A stretch of 64,000 bases of DNA from Sulfurimonas sp. (GTDB taxonomy: Bacteria; Campylobacterota; Campylobacteria; Campylobacterales; Sulfurimonadaceae). The stretch's first letter is position 1; each line of letters starts with the position of its first letter. The position numbers and the translations under genes were made by a program. This document shows, in pieces, positions 60,678-64,000 of the stretch. The stretch covers positions 1 to 64,000 of the forward strand of contig QNZS01000038.1 of the NCBI GenBank assembly GCA_003978465.1. Reading direction: 5' to 3'. The notes beneath the pieces are model-generated. The model worked only from the letters and a program-made list of their open reading frames with translations. It did no database searches and had not been told where the DNA came from.

Positions 60678-63440
60678 ATGGATTACAAAGACACATTATT
60701 ATTACCAACTACAAGTTTTGCAATGCGCGGAAACTTAATAAACAACGAACCTAAACGCTATGCTCAGTGGGATGCTGATAAAGTATACGAAAAGATGAAA
60801 ATAAACCGAAAAGATGCACCAAAGTTCACTCTTCACGATGGACCTCCTTATGCAAATGGTCATATCCATATAGGTCATGCACTTAACAAAGTACTTAAAG
60901 ATATCATCATCAAACACAACTACTTCAACGGTAAGTCTGTGCGTTTTACTCCGGGTTGGGATTGTCATGGTCTACCGATAGAGCAACAAGTTGAGAAAAA
61001 ACTTGGTGGAAAAAAGAAAAAAGAACTTCTTGAGACACATGAGATTCGTAAGCTTTGTCGTGAACATGCTGCAAAATTTGTAGACATTCAAAGAGATGAG
61101 TTTAAGACTCTTGGTATCATCGCTGACTGGAATAATCCTTATGTTACTATGGACTATAAATTTGAAGCAAACATCTATCGTACACTTTGTGGTGTTGCTA
61201 AAAAAGGTCTTTTAATAGAACGTTCAAAACCTGTTTTTTGGTCATGGGCTGAGAGAACTGCACTTGCAGAAGCTGAAGTTGAGTACGAAGACAAAGAGTC
61301 TCACTCAATCTTTATTGCATTTGAGTTAGATGACGCTGCAAAAGCTAAGTTAAACATCACTGGTAAAGCTGCACCAGTTATCTGGACTACAACACCTTGG
61401 ACTATACCTGCGAACACTGCTATCTCACTAAACCCTGAGGAAGAGTATGTTCTTACGGATACTGGTTACATCGTAGCAAAAGAGCTTTTAGCTTCTCTTA
61501 TAGAAGATGAAGTAATTAGCGGTAGTGTTGTTCAAACATTTAAAGCGACTGAGTTTGAAAACTTAAAAGCTATAAACCCACTAAACTCTCGTGAGTCTCG
61601 TCTTATCCTAGGTGAGCATGTTCTTATGGATAGTGGTACTGGTTGTGTTCATACTGCTCCAGGTCACGGTGAGGATGACTACCGTGTTGGACTTTTATAT
61701 GACTTAGAAGTTGTTATGCCTGTTGATGAAACTGGTTGTTTTGATGACACTATAGTTAAAGACAAACTTATTCCAAATCCAGAAGACTTTTTAGGTCGTC
61801 ACATCTTTAAATCAAATGATGACATCATAGAACTTATGGGAGATGCAGTAGTAAAAGTATCTAAGTTTACTCACTCATACCCACACTGTTGGAGATCTCA
61901 TACTCCACTTATCTTTAGAGCAACTAGACAGTGGTTCATCTCAGTAGACGAAAACCCTGAAGGCGAAGATAGAACACTAAGAAACATCGCTTTAGATGAG
62001 ATAGAAAAGACTCTTTTTGTACCTGAAACAGGTAGAAATCGCCTTAAGTCAATGGTTTCAAACCGTCCTGACTGGTGTATATCTCGTCAACGTGACTGGG
62101 GTGTTCCTATCGCATTTTTCAGAGTAAAAGCTACGGGTGAAGTTATTTTCGATGAGAAAGTTTTAAACTATGTTGCTATGATTTTTGAAATGCAAGGAAG
62201 TGATGCTTGGTACTCAATGCCAACAGAAATGCTTCTTTACCCAGGTGCTGGTTACAAAGCTGATGAAGTAGAAAAAGTAACTGATATCTTAGATGTATGG
62301 TTTGACTCAGGTTCAACTTGGAACTCTGTGTTGAAGTCTCGCAACTACGATGCTGGTGAATACCAAGCTGACTTATATGTAGAAGGTTCTGACCAACATC
62401 GTGGTTGGTTCCAGTCTTCACTTTTCCTATCAGCAGCAGTTGAGCATAAAGCACCATATAAAGGTGTTCTTACTCACGGTTTTACAGTTGATGACAAGGG
62501 CGAAAAAATGTCTAAGAGTAAGGGTAATGTTATTGCTCCTGAGAAAATTCTCAAAGAGTACGGAAGTGAAATCTTGCGTTTATGGGTAGCATCTTCAGAC
62601 TATCAAGGTGACTTAAAAATCTCTCAAGGGATTTTAAAGCAGATAAGCGAGAACTACCGTAAACTAAGAAATACTTTTAGAATCATGCTTGCAAACATCA
62701 ACGACTTAGAAACACTTACACCATACGAAGAGATGGGTGCACTTGATAAGTGGATCATCGATGTATCTTCAAATGTATTTGCTGAAGTTCATAAGTCTTT
62801 TGCAGAGTATAACTTCGTTGGAGGTATGAGTACACTTAACAACTTTATAGCAAATGAGTTAAGTGGAATGTACATAGACATGACAAAAGATTCTCTTTAC
62901 TGTAATGCTAAGACTGACCCAAGACGTATGGCAAGCCAGAGTGCAATGGCGATGATAACAAAAAGCCTACTTCTTATAATGGCTCCGGTACTTACATATA
63001 CTTGTGATGAGATTATAGACCATGCTCCTGCTATCATCAAAGGTGATGCTAAGTCTATCTTTGACCTTGTGTATGAGCCTATCACTCCATCAAAGTCTGC
63101 GTTTGACGCCGAATACATGGTAAAAGCCCGTGAAGGTTTTGGAAGTGTTGTAGATGCACTCAAAAAAGAGAAAATCATCAAAAGTACTTTAGAGTTAGTT
63201 ATACATACTGAGTCAAAAGAAGTGCTTGACCTTGATAGTGTAGATGCTGAGGACTGGTTTGTAGTAAGTAGTGTTCTTGAAGATACACCAGAAGAAGATG
63301 CTCTAGGAAGTTTCAAAGTAAACAAAGACACTTTTACAATAGTAAAAGCAACTGCACACAAATGTCCAAGATGTTGGAAGTTCCAGTCTCTTAAAGAAGA
63401 CTGTGCTTGTAAACGCTGTACGGAAGTTATAAGTGCCTAA
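60678..63440 (+). CDS. ileS: isoleucyl-tRNA synthetase
   Basis: From the ATG at 60678 a 920-residue class I synthetase. HDGPPYANGHIHIGHALNK is near residue 50, the editing domain with TTTPWTIPANTA near 235, and the KMSKSKGN signature near 611. The C-terminal zinc finger HKCPRCW plus CACKRC carries four or more Cys ligands. It charges tRNA-Ile. The longer upstream start adds 45 residues that overlap the divergent CinA-like gene and are not conserved. A GAGG site precedes the chosen ATG. Confidence 0.97.
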   Translation: MDYKDTLLLPTTSFAMRGNLINNEPKRYAQWDADKVYEKMKINRKDAPKFTLHDGPPYANGHIHIGHALNKVLKDIIIKHNYFNGKSVRFTPGWDCHGLPIEQQVEKKLGGKKKKELLETHEIRKLCREHAAKFVDIQRDEFKTLGIIADWNNPYVTMDYKFEANIYRTLCGVAKKGLLIERSKPVFWSWAERTALAEAEVEYEDKESHSIFIAFELDDAAKAKLNITGKAAPVIWTTTPWTIPANTAISLNPEEEYVLTDTGYIVAKELLASLIEDEVISGSVVQTFKATEFENLKAINPLNSRESRLILGEHVLMDSGTGCVHTAPGHGEDDYRVGLLYDLEVVMPVDETGCFDDTIVKDKLIPNPEDFLGRHIFKSNDDIIELMGDAVVKVSKFTHSYPHCWRSHTPLIFRATRQWFISVDENPEGEDRTLRNIALDEIEKTLFVPETGRNRLKSMVSNRPDWCISRQRDWGVPIAFFRVKATGEVIFDEKVLNYVAMIFEMQGSDAWYSMPTEMLLYPGAGYKADEVEKVTDILDVWFDSGSTWNSVLKSRNYDAGEYQADLYVEGSDQHRGWFQSSLFLSAAVEHKAPYKGVLTHGFTVDDKGEKMSKSKGNVIAPEKILKEYGSEILRLWVASSDYQGDLKISQGILKQISENYRKLRNTFRIMLANINDLETLTPYEEMGALDKWIIDVSSNVFAEVHKSFAEYNFVGGMSTLNNFIANELSGMYIDMTKDSLYCNAKTDPRRMASQSAMAMITKSLLLIMAPVLTYTCDEIIDHAPAIIKGDAKSIFDLVYEPITPSKSAFDAEYMVKAREGFGSVVDALKKEKIIKSTLELVIHTESKEVLDLDSVDAEDWFVVSSVLEDTPEEDALGSFKVNKDTFTIVKATAHKCPRCWKFQSLKEDCACKRCTEVISA

Positions 63441-63540
63441 CTTCGTAGAGCCAGTCTCACTAGAGTTTATCGGAGTCACAGTAGCTCTGATATTTCTCGG
63501 TGTTGGGATTGGGATATTTTTAGTGAAGAAGTTTAAGTAG
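63433..63540 (+). CDS. 35-residue membrane peptide overlapping the ileS stop
   Basis: GTG inside the last ileS codons (eight-base overlap) opens a 35-residue peptide MPNFVEPVSLEFIGVTVALI with FLGVGIGIFLVKKFK at its end. It has one membrane helix (residues 12-30) and a basic tail that should face the cytoplasm. The clean helix and the tight overlap suggest a real small protein, possibly translated by re-initiation after ileS. No function is known. Confidence 0.5.
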   Translation: MPNFVEPVSLEFIGVTVALIFLGVGIGIFLVKKFK

Positions 63541-63719
63541 TTCTTCACTTTCCCCTCTTTTTTTAAGCTCATTTATGTTCTTTTAATGGATATATGACTA
63601 ATAATGCTCATTTATACTCTAATAATGGGGATGAATAAAGAGTTCTTAGTCATAATACTTCATAAAGTCCACAATCCCATCTATAATAAAAATCCCATTC
63701 CCATTTAAACTCCATTCGC

Positions 63720-63725
63720 TATAAT
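63720..63725 (+). promoter_or_regulatory. extended -10 box for the last gene
   Basis: TTCGCTATAATTCGC lies 40 bases before the ATG at 63766, with GAGG as ribosome site eight bases ahead of the start. Confidence 0.5.
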
Positions 63726-63765
63726 TCGCATACTTATTTAAAATAAACATTTCGAGGTATAACTT

Positions 63766-64000
63766 ATGACAACTATGGAAGCACTATTAATAGCAAAAGA
63801 TAAAAATACAACTGCGGAGGTTTTAGCCGGTCTTGTTGATAATGGGGATGGTTTTGTTCTTCTTCAAGTAGCAGCAAACCACAACACATCTACAGAAACT
63901 TTAGATATCCTCAGCAAAAATGAAAATCAAATTGTTCGACAGTTTGTTGCAGAGCACTTTAACACATCGGTTGCAACTTTAGTGATGTTAAGTGAAGATA
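63766..64000 (+). CDS. leucine-rich repeat variant (LRV-like) protein, cut by the window edge
   Basis: The 78 visible codons run off the right edge without a stop. The protein begins MTTMEALLIAKDKNTTAEVL and then shows two repeats of about 24 residues, each with the pattern VAxNxxTSxETLDxLxxxxxxxVR (VAANHNTSTETLDILSKNE and VAEHFNTSVATLVMLSED). This is the LRV or HEAT-like repeat that packs as helix pairs and usually mediates protein contacts. Total length and function cannot be known here. Confidence 0.7.
   Translation, partial: MTTMEALLIAKDKNTTAEVLAGLVDNGDGFVLLQVAANHNTSTETLDILSKNENQIVRQFVAEHFNTSVATLVMLSED

Overview
The window is AT-rich bacterial DNA from the Campylobacterota (formerly Epsilonproteobacteria). 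The best fit is a Sulfurimonas-like, free-living-derived lineage. This rests on protein styles I recognise: a short F-ATP synthase subunit a carrying the GNVKGDDM variant, a long TrmB, a SulP transporter, FtsEX next to an EnvC-like protein, a MutS7-type MutS fused to HNH, RNase Y, and flagellar FliL and FlgH. Extended -10 boxes of the gctataat type precede many genes. Species assignment is inference only.

Layout. 0-8 kb: atpB, a haem-binding DUF3365 protein, rny with a 5-formyl-THF cyclo-ligase, a TlpA-like thioredoxin with ftsY, a heavily damaged radA, fliL, acpS and thiS. 8.2-9.1 kb: a gene-poor stretch of decayed remnants. 9-16 kb: one long plus-strand run with a DapC-like aminotransferase, murC, mutS2 and a flavoprotein. 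16-23 kb: cytochrome c, an EI24-like membrane protein, an HMA protein, a UvrD-type helicase, remnants of a cupin and an FtsZ-like gene, then valS. 23-30 kb: MATE exporter, thiD/tenA, a two-domain thioredoxin, SulP and a CDGSH protein. 30-38 kb: a transglutaminase-like protein with flgH, YqeY-like, MutS7-HNH, a J-domain-like protein and a tyrosine phosphatase. 38-46 kb: tRNA(CAU), queF, truncated haemoglobin, an RND pump, an FtsL-like protein, rsmH and TrpD2-like. 46-58 kb: siroheme dehydrogenase, proA, proC, thrC, EnvC-like/ftsX/ftsE/trmB, an FnIII lipoprotein, an RluD-like synthase and rodA. 58.4-59.4 kb: a nine-gene minus-strand tRNA operon. 59.5-64 kb: CinA-like, ileS, a 35-residue membrane peptide, and the start of a leucine-rich-variant repeat protein running off the edge.

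Functional themes are cell-wall synthesis and division (murC, rodA, rsmH, FtsL-like, FtsEX/EnvC-like), translation (valS, ileS, trmB, rsmH, RluD-like, queF, tRNAs), DNA maintenance (MutS2, MutS7, UvrD-type helicase), amino-acid synthesis (DapC-like, proA, proC, thrC) and thiamine salvage (tenA, thiD).

The most striking feature is repeated gene decay between otherwise intact housekeeping genes. radA has lost its Walker B segment, part of its Lon-like domain and the KNRFG arginine. There are also remnants of a c-type cytochrome, an FtsZ-like protein, a GGDEF protein, a DoxX-like protein, secreted proteins and a defective second tRNA-Thr. Either this lineage is losing accessory functions, or the assembly has local errors. 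The multiple independent substitutions and missing segments argue for real decay. I found no CRISPR array, rRNA, phage, transposase or complete insertion sequence.
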